Part shown: positions 18,716 through 26,465 of the stretch, in pieces | Numbering within the stretch: position 1 is the stretch's first letter | Layout: every line of letters begins with the position of its first letter | NCBI GenBank assembly: GCA_902363825.1 | Contig: CABJBK010000007.1 | Coordinates: forward strand, 62,001 to 126,000 | Direction: 5' to 3' | DNA: 64,000 bases | Origin: Lachnospiraceae bacterium | Lineage (GTDB): Bacteria > Bacillota > Clostridia > Lachnospirales > Lachnospiraceae | Made by a program: the position numbers and the translations under genes | The notes under the pieces: model-generated | Told to the model about the DNA's origin: nothing | The model's input: the letters and a program-made list of their open reading frames with translations, nothing else | Database searches by the model: none

Positions 18716-19969
18716 CTAATCCAGCTCCTTATCCAGTTTTAATAATGCATAAAATAATGCATCCGCCGCTTTTTTGATATCCTCGGGTTTCGAATACTCC
18801 TGTCTGCAGTGTCCTTTTCCACCGACACTCTGAACAAATATCATCCCGGCTTTTGTGATCAGCTCCATATTGGAAGCATCATGTCCAGCCATACTGACCA
18901 TCTGTTTTTTCGGTTCTCCGATATCTTCAATTCCGGCATTTATCGCCGCAATCACATCCTTATCCATTTTTCTGCACGGCTGATTTAATATTTCCTTACG
19001 TTTTACAATAACCTGGCGTTTTTTCTCTATCTTTTCAACCGCCTCTGTGATCTTTTCTAAGATCTGATCCTGGATATTTCTTTCACATGTCCTGATATCA
19101 ATGATAGCCTTCGCCTGCCCGGGAATAATACTCGCCTCATTCGGTATGATCTTTACATATCCCATAGTTGCCACTACATCCGGATTTTCAAATTCGATTG
19201 CTGCCTCTTCAATCTCAAGCGCAATCTCACTGAGTGCAAGCAATGCATCCTTTCGATCCTGCATCATTGTTGTCCCTGCGTGATTTGCTTCGCCAAGCAC
19301 TGTGATCTCTTCCCGGTAAATGCCGGTGATACAGCTCACAGATCCAACCGAAAGATCTTCTGCCTCTAAATGTCTGCCAAGCTCATTGTGCGGTTCTAAG
19401 AATGCCGCGATCGTTCCTTTTTCAATTCTTGCCTCATCCAGACGTTCAAAATCCCCGCCCAGCTTTGCAATCGCATCCTTTAAGCTCTCGCCGGTCTCTC
19501 TGTTTTTGCAGTTCACAAGATCTTCCTTCTTTAATCTTCCGCTGATCACCTTACTGCCCAGTGTTGAAAGGTTAAACGGATTCGGTTCCTCTCCTGTAAA
19601 GGATATGATCCAGACCGGATGCCTGAGAGAAATATTATCTTCCACAATACGCTGCATGATCTCAGTTGCGATCAGTACTCCCATTGCGCCGTCATATTTT
19701 CCTCCATCCGGTACGGCATCATGATGAGAACCGAGCACGATCGGCAGCAAAGGCTCACTGCCTTCCCGCTTCACCCACATATTGGCAATCGGATCCACAA
19801 CCGGATGAATCTTAAAATTTCTTTCCCAATAAGAAAGCAGCCACTGTCTGGTCTCGTAATCTGCCCGGCTTCCCAGCGCCCGGTCGATTCCACCCTGTTC
19901 GTTCATTCCTATTTTTGCCATTTCAAAGAGGTTTGTCATCAGTCTGTCAATGTTGATTTCCATACCCAT
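18716..19969 (-). CDS. M20 family amidase (carbamoylase/allantoate amidohydrolase-like)
   Basis: 417 residues. Zinc-site motifs are VLGSHHDAVPDGGKYDGAMG (His and Asp ligands, residues ~75-95) and SFTGEEPNPF (catalytic and metal Glu). The lid domain carries GEANHAGTTMMQDRKDAL, and the last zinc His lies in SMAGHDASNM or GKGHCRQEYS. The family cleaves N-carbamoyl amino acids, ureidoglycolate-type compounds or allantoate. Between a HutF-like deaminase and AcnX, and with no HutG in the window, it could hydrolyse N-formyl- or N-carbamoyl-glutamate. That assignment is inference. Confidence 0.87.
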   Translation of the reverse strand: MGMEINIDRLMTNLFEMAKIGMNEQGGIDRALGSRADYETRQWLLSYWERNFKIHPVVDPIANMWVKREGSEPLLPIVLGSHHDAVPDGGKYDGAMGVLIATEIMQRIVEDNISLRHPVWIISFTGEEPNPFNLSTLGSKVISGRLKKEDLVNCKNRETGESLKDAIAKLGGDFERLDEARIEKGTIAAFLEPHNELGRHLEAEDLSVGSVSCITGIYREEITVLGEANHAGTTMMQDRKDALLALSEIALEIEEAAIEFENPDVVATMGYVKIIPNEASIIPGQAKAIIDIRTCERNIQDQILEKITEAVEKIEKKRQVIVKRKEILNQPCRKMDKDVIAAINAGIEDIGEPKKQMVSMAGHDASNMELITKAGMIFVQSVGGKGHCRQEYSKPEDIKKAADALFYALLKLDKELD

Positions 19970-20034
19970 TTTCTCACCTCGCTCAATATTGGAATTATTC
20001 TATTCTTTTAATGTTGATTTTTTCCGCCTTTGCT

Positions 20035-20439
20035 TTATAAGATCTCGATTGTTCCGGCATCTGCATCGATCCGGATGCGGTCACCGCTTTTTATCGTCTC
20101 ATAAAATTCCTTATCCACTTTGTCCACCATTGGAATATCCATAATGATGGCACTGGATACCAGCACCGTTTCCGGATACTGGATAATCATTGCCTTTGGA
20201 AGATTTCCTTCCTTATTTAACTGGAACAGACCGTCCGCCTGTACCACACTGCTTCCTTTTCCTCCAGGAAAGATCAAAATCTTTCCCGCCATGGACTGTC
20301 CTTCCAACGCATGCGCCGGTTCGATCACAACACCGGTCTTTGGATCGATCAGATAAAACATGATCTCATCGGAGGATAGCAAAGCCTCTCCTTCTGCCAC
20401 TCCTTCTGAAATCTTATGACATGAAAACTTCTTTCCCAT
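20035..20439 (-). CDS. Aconitase X swivel domain (small subunit, DUF126)
   Basis: 134 residues. The family motif FPGGKGSSVVQADGLFQL lies near the middle, with the Ser-rich loop expected to hold substrate. DPKTGVVIEP and the C-terminal SGDRIRIDADAGTIEIL complete the swivelling beta-barrel. It starts 1 base after the large-subunit stop. AcnX proteins are Fe-S hydro-lyases; known members dehydrate cis-3-hydroxy-L-proline (bacteria) or mevalonate 5-phosphate (archaea). The substrate in this operon is unknown. Confidence 0.92.
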   Translation of the reverse strand: MGKKFSCHKISEGVAEGEALLSSDEIMFYLIDPKTGVVIEPAHALEGQSMAGKILIFPGGKGSSVVQADGLFQLNKEGNLPKAMIIQYPETVLVSSAIIMDIPMVDKVDKEFYETIKSGDRIRIDADAGTIEIL

Positions 20440-20440
20440 A

Positions 20441-21646
20441 TTATTTTACCTCCCCACATAATGCTGCATCGATGCAGGTGTCAAGATCACGGATTACAAA
20501 TTCGATTCCACGGCGCTTCGGGTAATAAGCACATTTCGGAGATTCCGTTACGCCGATCTTGCCTTTCAGGCCATGCCAGCAAGGCTGATCCGGACAGGTA
20601 TCCGGAACAATAAATGCGCCCGCTTTCTCGATTTTTTCTGTAATATCCATCCGGTCTGCAAGTTCTTTTACATGATAGGAAGTTAAGATCCACATCGGAA
20701 CTGCCAGCTTCTTTCCGTCGATACGTTCTGCAATATGCATCGCCTGATCCAGCGTGAAATGCGGACATCCGAACATTGCAAAATCAATCTTACGATTTCC
20801 CGGATTGGAAATTTCCTCTAAAATTTCCTGTAAATCATCATTTGTGATCACCACTTTGCGCTCCGGCTCTTTGCCTCCAAAAGCTGCCTCAACAGTAGGT
20901 GCTTCCGGCGTAAAACCTGCGATATGATACATGCCATACGCCCCCGATGTATTAAGCTGCGCTCCGAGATTGGTTAAAGCCTCCTTTCCGATATGTTTCG
21001 GAAGTCCGGTAAACACCGGTATACCCGGTCCGATCTTCTTTCCGCAGTAACCCAAAAGATGATATTCAAAATCAGATTTCATATCTGCCTGAACTTCCAC
21101 CAGAACATTTCCTTTCCGGTTTTCATCCAGCAAAAGTCCGTATTCTGGTACATATCCGGTAATCGCGGCACATAAAGCACTGTTTGCGCCCTCTCTGTTG
21201 CTTCTTGCTCCCCAGACCGAATTGATATACGGAGTAGCGCTGGATTCGGAGAAAGCGCAGATCTCACCGAAGTTCGGCACATTCGTTGCAACATATGGCG
21301 TACAGTTATAGGTAAGCGTTGCTCCAAGTCCTTTGTATGCATTGTGCGTCCGCTGCATCATTTCCGTGTCTTCATCTGAAACCATGTTATGCTGCTTGAA
21401 AAAGGAAATGCAAAATCCCGGATTTACGGTAGGTGATACTCTGCAGTGTGCTCCCGCATGCAGCAATTTTTCCGCAAACCAGAGATCTGCATCCTGATTG
21501 CTCAATGCAACGTGAGCTCTTGTGATCGGAACCATACGTGGTGCGTCAAAAGACTCTCCGATCGCAACCTGGATCTTCATTGCATACGCGGTTCCTTCCC
21601 CATACTTTCCATTCAGCATGTCTTTCTGTTCTTCTGTCAGTTCCAT
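20441..21646 (-). CDS. Aconitase X catalytic subunit (DUF521)
   Basis: 401 residues from MELTEEQKDMLNG, preceded by GAGGAGATGATTTC; the longer in-frame extension runs through a terminator stem. AcnX motifs are RMVPITRAHVALSNQDADLW, TYNCTPYV, the SESSATPYINSVWGARSNRE segment, FGCPHFTLDQ, and the C-terminal PDTCPDQPCWHG with candidate Fe-S cysteines. It forms a two-subunit enzyme with the adjacent swivel protein. It is the first gene of the operon behind a strong promoter and a leader terminator. A dehydratase leading a hut operon is unusual. Confidence 0.92.
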   Translation of the reverse strand: MELTEEQKDMLNGKYGEGTAYAMKIQVAIGESFDAPRMVPITRAHVALSNQDADLWFAEKLLHAGAHCRVSPTVNPGFCISFFKQHNMVSDEDTEMMQRTHNAYKGLGATLTYNCTPYVATNVPNFGEICAFSESSATPYINSVWGARSNREGANSALCAAITGYVPEYGLLLDENRKGNVLVEVQADMKSDFEYHLLGYCGKKIGPGIPVFTGLPKHIGKEALTNLGAQLNTSGAYGMYHIAGFTPEAPTVEAAFGGKEPERKVVITNDDLQEILEEISNPGNRKIDFAMFGCPHFTLDQAMHIAERIDGKKLAVPMWILTSYHVKELADRMDITEKIEKAGAFIVPDTCPDQPCWHGLKGKIGVTESPKCAYYPKRRGIEFVIRDLDTCIDAALCGEVK

Positions 21647-21662
21647 GAAATCATCTCCTCTG

Positions 21663-21711
21663 AAAATAAAAAACAGCGCTCCGACCATAACTGGTCTCTT
21701 TGAGCGCCGTT
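21663..21711 (-). terminator. Leader terminator/attenuator candidate before acnX genes
   Basis: On the minus strand AACGGCGCTC pairs GAGCGCTGTT over 10 bp. There is an asymmetric internal loop (AAAGA against G), then GACC/GGUC closed by AGTTAT, and finally TTTTTTATTTTC. The structure lies between the promoter at 21748-21776 and the acnX ribosome binding site. It can therefore end rpiR readthrough or attenuate the operon. Confidence 0.8.
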
Positions 21712-21747
21712 GCCTTTTGTTTCCTGTTTATTTTTGCTGTTGTATGT

Positions 21748-21776
21748 ATGATACTATCATTATTTGATTGTGTCAA
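21748..21776 (-). promoter_or_regulatory. Promoter of the acnX-hut operon
   Basis: Minus-strand -35 TTGACA (21771-21776), 17 bp, -10 TATCAT (21748-21753). The -10 lies inside the 13-bp perfect palindrome ATGATAGTATCAT (21748-21760), a possible operator. The predicted transcript has a leader of about 90 bases containing the terminator-like hairpin. Confidence 0.8.
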
Positions 21777-21792
21777 GAATATTTTTATTATT

Positions 21793-22659
21793 TTAAGAAA
21801 AATAAATTTTCTGCTGATTATCGATCTGCTCGATCTTTGCCAGACGTTCCTCCATTTCCGGAAGCTGTTTTGAAACATCCGTGATCAAAAGATTGATAAA
21901 CGCCATCGGTGTACTGTAAAGATCAAAAACAGATGCGACTGTCGTTGGTATAAAAACCTTCGTATCCGCATACTTACACAACGGTGAAAAACGACTGTCT
22001 GTGATAACGTCTATCTTATACCCGTCTTTTCGTAATTCTTTTACTTTTTCGACCAGGACTCTCGGATAGCGCGGAAGTCCCATCGCAATCACCCGTACCC
22101 GCTCTTTTTTATATTTTACCTGAAAATAATCCCAGTCGTTGCCATCCGGTGTTACCAGTCGCACATTGTCCCGCAGTTTGTCCAACGTATAGCGCATATA
22201 AGGCAGCAGGGTAGCTGACATACGGGCAGAAAGCAAAACGATCTCTTCTGCATTTACAATCGTGTCTACCAGCTTATGATAATCCGCTCCCGCTGTAATC
22301 TCCTTTAACGTACGAAGGTTTTCAATCTCACGCTCGATCACATCATCTGTATGGTGCGTGCTCACGGAAGTATAGTGATAGCGTTCCGGTGCGGTAATTT
22401 CTTTTCCGACAAATTTCTGTAAATTGCGCAGGAAATCCGCATATCCACGATAGCCCAGTGCAATACAGAATTTTGATACACTGCCCTGACTGACGGAAAG
22501 CTGCAAAGCCAGTTCACCTGCTGTCATAAAAATAATCTGCATATAATACTGTTCAATATATGCGGCAATCTTTTTGTAGACGGTGGAATCCGCGGATACT
22601 ACCAGCATGCGGTTCACCAGTCCTTCCATGTCTTTAATCTCTGTCACTTTTTTTGTCAA
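21793..22659 (-). CDS. RpiR/MurR family transcriptional regulator
   Basis: 288 residues starting at a TTG codon 3 bases after AGGAGGGATTG. The N-terminal HTH_6 domain contains FMTAGELALQLSVSQGSVSKFC and ALGYRGYADFLRNL. The C-terminal ~150 residues form a SIS-type ligand domain (EIVLLSARMSATLLPYMRYTL, RVIAMGLPRYPRVLVEKV, IDVITDSRFSPLCKYAD). RpiR regulators usually sense phosphosugars or acids of the pathway they control. It lies between the divergent ThDP enzyme gene and the acnX-hut operon, and is the natural regulator of both. Confidence 0.92.
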   Translation of the reverse strand: MTKKVTEIKDMEGLVNRMLVVSADSTVYKKIAAYIEQYYMQIIFMTAGELALQLSVSQGSVSKFCIALGYRGYADFLRNLQKFVGKEITAPERYHYTSVSTHHTDDVIEREIENLRTLKEITAGADYHKLVDTIVNAEEIVLLSARMSATLLPYMRYTLDKLRDNVRLVTPDGNDWDYFQVKYKKERVRVIAMGLPRYPRVLVEKVKELRKDGYKIDVITDSRFSPLCKYADTKVFIPTTVASVFDLYSTPMAFINLLITDVSKQLPEMEERLAKIEQIDNQQKIYFS

Positions 22660-22706
22660 ACAATCCCTCCTACTTTATTTATGCTGCCCTTTATCGCTTT
22701 ATCTGA

Positions 22707-22821
22707 GAATGAAATCATTCCTTATATGCTAAATATTACTTGTTCTATAAAACGCTGTCAATAAATAATTTCATTTTTATTCAAAAAAAATATTGACATC
22801 ATTCCTGTTTTGCTCTACTAT
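22707..22821 (+). promoter_or_regulatory. Divergent rpiR/ThDP-enzyme control region
   Basis: The plus-strand promoter is TTGACA (22793-22798), 17 bp, TACTAT (22816-22821), and serves the ThDP enzyme gene. The perfect inverted repeat GAATGA-AA-TCATTC lies at 22707-22720, and TCATTC recurs at 22800-22805 between the -35 and -10. These TGAAT/ATTCA-type repeats are candidate RpiR operators. Confidence 0.6.
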
Positions 22822-22872
22822 GTGGTGGAAAAATATTACAATTCATTTTTTACAATAGAAGAAGGGGTCATT

Positions 22873-24543
22873 ATGAGTCAAAAAAAAGAAACTTCTCTGT
22901 CCGCAGCAGAAGTATTAGTAAAATGTCTGGAGAACGAAGGCGTTCAATATATCTTTGGTATTCCCGGAGAGGAAAACCTGGATGTAATGAACGCCTTAAA
23001 ATTTTCAACGATCAAATTTATCACTGTACGCCATGAGCAGGGGGCAGCCTTTATGGCAGACGTATATGGAAGACTGACCGGAAAAGCCGGTGTCTGCCTT
23101 TCCACTTTAGGTCCGGGCGCAACCAACCTGATCACCGGTGTTGCAGATGCCAACAGTGATGGTGCCCCACTCGTTGCTATCACTGGTCAGGTCGGCACCG
23201 AGCGCATGCATCTTACCTCGCATCAGTTTCTTGAACTGGTCAAGCTGTTTGAGCCGATCACCAAGCGAAGCAAGCAGATTGTCCGCCCGGATACGGTAAA
23301 TGAGATTGTCCGTATTGCATTTAAGTATGCGGAAAACGAAAAACCTGGCGCTGCGCTGATCGATCTGCCAACCGATATTGCAAAACTGCCAGTCGAGGGG
23401 CTGCCTGCACAGACACCTTTAAAGCGCAAGCTTCCAAACCGTGAATTTGCATCCATTGACAGAATTGAAGCAGCCGCGAAACTGATCAACGAGGCAAAAA
23501 TGCCGGTAATTTTAGTTGGACATTCTGCAGTACGCGACAAAGCCAGCCGTGCTCTCACTGTTTTGGCAGAGCAGCTTCGTATTCCTGTCATTAATACTAT
23601 GATGGCCAAAGGCATGATTCCGTATACCAGCAAATACGCTATGTGGACCGTTGGTATTCCTCAAAAAGATTATACCAATAAGGTTTTAGAGGATGCCGAT
23701 CTTGTCATTGCAATCGGATATGATATTGTAGAGTACGCTCCCGGAAAATGGAATGCCAACGGCAGCAAAAAAATTCTGCACATCGATCAACGGCCTGCAC
23801 ACATTAATAAGCTTTACCAGCCGGAAACGGAGGTGATTGGTGATATTTCCGATTCTCTGATCCAGCTTCTCAGACTCTGTGAACCAAAGGCAGAACCTGT
23901 CTGCGCGCTTTCAATCAAAGCGGAAATGGAAAAAGAATTTGAAAGTTATGAAAGTGACAACGCATTCCCTCCCAAACCTCAGAAAATCCTCAGTGATATC
24001 CGCAAAGTTATGGGAAAAGATGATATTTTGATTTCAGATGTAGGAGCCCATAAGATGTGGATTGCCAGACATTACAACTGCTATAAGCCCAATACCTGCA
24101 TCATATCAAACGGTTTCGCTACTATGGGAATTGCGGTTCCCGGATCTATTGCTGCCAAACTGGTCCATCCGGATAAAAAAATCCTTGCCGTCACCGGTGA
24201 CGGAGGGTTTATGATGAATTGCCAGGAACTGGAAACGGCATGCCGCATTGGTACTCCGATTGTAATTTTGATTTTTAATGACTCAAGCTATGGTCTGATC
24301 AAATGGAAACAGGAGGATCGCTTTGGCAGCCATTGCTTTGTAGATTTTACAAACCCGGATTTTGTAAAATTTGCGGAAAGTATGCATGCAAAAGGTTACC
24401 GTATCGAGAAAACAGAAGACTTTATTCCAACATTAAAAGATGCATTCAAGCAGAATGTTCCCTGCATTATAGACTGTCCGATCGACTATCGTGAAAACAC
24501 CAAGCTGACGCAGCATCTTCAGGAAATTTACGAAGAAATTTAA
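22873..24543 (+). CDS. ThDP-dependent acetolactate-synthase-like enzyme
   Basis: 556 residues from MSQKKETSLSAAEVLVK after GAAGAAGGGG; longer in-frame extensions run into the promoter. The N-terminal ThDP domain has the activating Glu in VRHEQGAAFMADVYGRLTGK. The central domain binds FAD or its remnant, and the C-terminal ThDP/Mg motif runs VTGDGGFMMNCQELETAC to FNDSSYG. It resembles the stand-alone large-subunit branch of acetolactate synthases (TLGPGATNLITGVADAN). No small subunit is nearby. Divergence from rpiR suggests it handles a 2-oxoacid from the neighbouring pathway rather than branched-chain synthesis. Confidence 0.88.
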   Translation: MSQKKETSLSAAEVLVKCLENEGVQYIFGIPGEENLDVMNALKFSTIKFITVRHEQGAAFMADVYGRLTGKAGVCLSTLGPGATNLITGVADANSDGAPLVAITGQVGTERMHLTSHQFLELVKLFEPITKRSKQIVRPDTVNEIVRIAFKYAENEKPGAALIDLPTDIAKLPVEGLPAQTPLKRKLPNREFASIDRIEAAAKLINEAKMPVILVGHSAVRDKASRALTVLAEQLRIPVINTMMAKGMIPYTSKYAMWTVGIPQKDYTNKVLEDADLVIAIGYDIVEYAPGKWNANGSKKILHIDQRPAHINKLYQPETEVIGDISDSLIQLLRLCEPKAEPVCALSIKAEMEKEFESYESDNAFPPKPQKILSDIRKVMGKDDILISDVGAHKMWIARHYNCYKPNTCIISNGFATMGIAVPGSIAAKLVHPDKKILAVTGDGGFMMNCQELETACRIGTPIVILIFNDSSYGLIKWKQEDRFGSHCFVDFTNPDFVKFAESMHAKGYRIEKTEDFIPTLKDAFKQNVPCIIDCPIDYRENTKLTQHLQEIYEEI

Positions 24544-25619
24544 TGCCCCTGGATCTGCCAGCGCTCCTGCTCCGCCTGTGCGATCTCCTCTGGTGTCGCT
24601 GTATCCTCGTTTGCCTGACATACGATCGTGAGGGTACTGTAACGATGCATATCCGTAAGGTCAATGTCAAGTCCGTCCACCATACGCACCACCGGGCGCA
24701 GGCTGGAAATATGGTTGTTGCGCACGATCACGCCTTTTCTGCCATCCGAGAGAAGCACCTGCATTCCTTTCGGATAGATCGGAACATACTTCATGAACAC
24801 GTCAACCACTTTTTCATCAAACAGTGTCGCGGTTCCGCCCATCAGATATTCGAGTGCCTCTGAGCAGGCATATGCCTTTTTATAGGAACGCTTTGAAGTA
24901 AGCGCGTCATAGACATCCACCACATGCAGGATCTTCGCGAAGATATTGATCTTATCCCCGGTCAGTCCGCGCGGATAACCACTGCCATCCTCGTTCTCAT
25001 GATGGCACAGAACACCCATGCGGACATTGGAAGAAAGTTCAAAACGATCCGCAAGCAGATCATAAGACTTCTGCGGATGTTTCTTTATGATATCATATTC
25101 CTCCGTTGTCAGCTTCGATGGTTTATTTAAGATTTCAGCCGGAACCTCAAGTTTCCCCATGTCATGAAACATTCCCGCGATGCACAGTTCCTTTAGCTTG
25201 TCTGCGGAAAAGCCCATTCCCATTCCGACGATCGTCGCAAGAACCGCCACATTCACGGAGTGCTGATACGTATAACTGTCAAAGGTCTTCAAGTCTACCA
25301 TGTCAATGGAAACCGATTCCGCACTAAGGATCCGTTCTACGATCGCTTCTGCCACTTTCTTTGCCTCATCCAGATCAAAATTGCGGATGGACTGGCATGC
25401 CTCACTGCGGATTTCCGGTGACAAAATGTCATCGATCCGGATATCCCTTGTAAGATTATCCTGGATATAAATCCCCGCATAACCCAGTTCGCGCAGTCTC
25501 GTCACATTCAGCTCTGAAAGTCTTTTTCCCTGACACAGCAAAATACTGTCATTCGCGTCATAAATATCTTTTCCGATGATCATTCCGGAGGTTACCGCTT
25601 CGATCAGCATATATCTCAT
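24540..25619 (-). CDS. HD-GYP domain protein (cyclic di-GMP phosphodiesterase)
   Basis: 359 residues. The HD-GYP domain (about 140-300) carries the metal motif MFHDMGKLEVP, then HHENEDGSGYPRGL and the DVYDALTSKRSYKKA motif. The N-terminal ~130 residues are an uncharacterised regulatory region (VTSGMIIGKDIYDAND), common in Clostridia, with no membrane span. The C-terminus adds a small PilZ-like or DUF segment (GVIVRNNHISSLRPVVRMVD). It probably degrades c-di-GMP. Its stop codon overlaps that of the convergent ThDP gene within TTAA, leaving no intergenic space. Confidence 0.92.
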   Translation of the reverse strand: MRYMLIEAVTSGMIIGKDIYDANDSILLCQGKRLSELNVTRLRELGYAGIYIQDNLTRDIRIDDILSPEIRSEACQSIRNFDLDEAKKVAEAIVERILSAESVSIDMVDLKTFDSYTYQHSVNVAVLATIVGMGMGFSADKLKELCIAGMFHDMGKLEVPAEILNKPSKLTTEEYDIIKKHPQKSYDLLADRFELSSNVRMGVLCHHENEDGSGYPRGLTGDKINIFAKILHVVDVYDALTSKRSYKKAYACSEALEYLMGGTATLFDEKVVDVFMKYVPIYPKGMQVLLSDGRKGVIVRNNHISSLRPVVRMVDGLDIDLTDMHRYSTLTIVCQANEDTATPEEIAQAEQERWQIQGH

Positions 25620-25776
25620 TTTTCAATGTCCCCTTATTCAAAACATCAACAACTATTCTACACAATAATATTTATTATAACATGATTTTCCACGAATAGA
25701 CTGTTCCAGATTTTTTTCTCTGTTTTTCCCAGTTCCTTCATCCTTTTTTTCCCTTTTTCGTCTTTTTGACGATGTA

Positions 25777-26463
25777 TCAGGAGAGTTTCTCTACCTTTTC
25801 CACAAGTAAAGTATCCCCTTTTACCCGAAATTTAATCTCATATCCGGCAAAGCCAAAACCGTATACTCTCATCTCATCATTCTGATAGGACGGTCTTGGA
25901 TCCTCTGAAAGAACCGCCAGCAGTGCCTCTCTTTTTTCTTCCGGCAGTTTATAAAGCAGCTCATCCGGGCAAGAAACTTTTAAGGCATAGTCTTTCACCC
26001 GTCCCGCAAATCCCGCGGCTGCGTCCGGCACCGCCTCAATGTGCGGAAGATACGGCTTGATATCATAAACCGGGGTCTGATCCATCAGATCCGCCCCGGA
26101 CACGATCAGCACGTCTCCGTATTTTTCGGTATGTCTCACTTCTTCAAGCGCAACTAACGAAAGCCCGATCGGATTCGGGCGGAACGGCGAGCGTGTCGCA
26201 AAAACGCCGACCCTCGTATTGCCGCCGAGTCTTGGCGGTCGAACGGTCGGCGACCACTGTTTTCCCGCATTCTCGGAAAATCCCCAGATCAGCCAGAGGT
26301 GGGAATACTCTTCGATCCCGCGCAGAGCATCCGGTGTCCGGTATTCTTTTTCAAAAACAAGCATCGCCTTTAATTCCGGCACCAGATTTCCCTGCCTAGG
26401 GATTCCAAATTTGGAAGGGAAATCGGTGTGGATAAAGGCGATCGGTTTTAATACAGTATCCAT
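25777..26463 (-). CDS. trmO: tRNA (N6-threonylcarbamoyladenosine-37-N6)-methyltransferase TrmO
   Basis: 228 residues of the TsaA/YaeB/TrmO family. The signatures FPSKFGIPRQGNLVPELKA, GIEEYSHLWLIWGFSENAG, RLGGNTRVGVFATRSPFRPNPIGLS and GADLMDQTPVYDIKPYLP are all present, with a C-terminal TrmO_C segment. It methylates t6A37 of threonine tRNA using S-adenosylmethionine. It begins 2 bases after the alaX stop, so it is the last gene of the nadB-nadC-niaR-alaX-trmO operon. Confidence 0.93.
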   Translation of the reverse strand: MDTVLKPIAFIHTDFPSKFGIPRQGNLVPELKAMLVFEKEYRTPDALRGIEEYSHLWLIWGFSENAGKQWSPTVRPPRLGGNTRVGVFATRSPFRPNPIGLSLVALEEVRHTEKYGDVLIVSGADLMDQTPVYDIKPYLPHIEAVPDAAAGFAGRVKDYALKVSCPDELLYKLPEEKREALLAVLSEDPRPSYQNDEMRVYGFGFAGYEIKFRVKGDTLLVEKVEKLS

Positions 26464-26465
26464 TA

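Noticed and set aside
9680..21646. Ergothioneine degradation cluster
   Set aside because: HutU/HutI-like genes plus a carbamoylase fit part of that route, but no ergothionase gene is seen and HutU/HutI look like ordinary urocanate enzymes. Kept only as an alternative substrate idea.
22810..22872. Upstream extension of the ThDP enzyme start
   Set aside because: The in-frame TTG at 22810 lies between the -35 and -10 of the promoter; the ATG at 22873 has the ribosome binding site.
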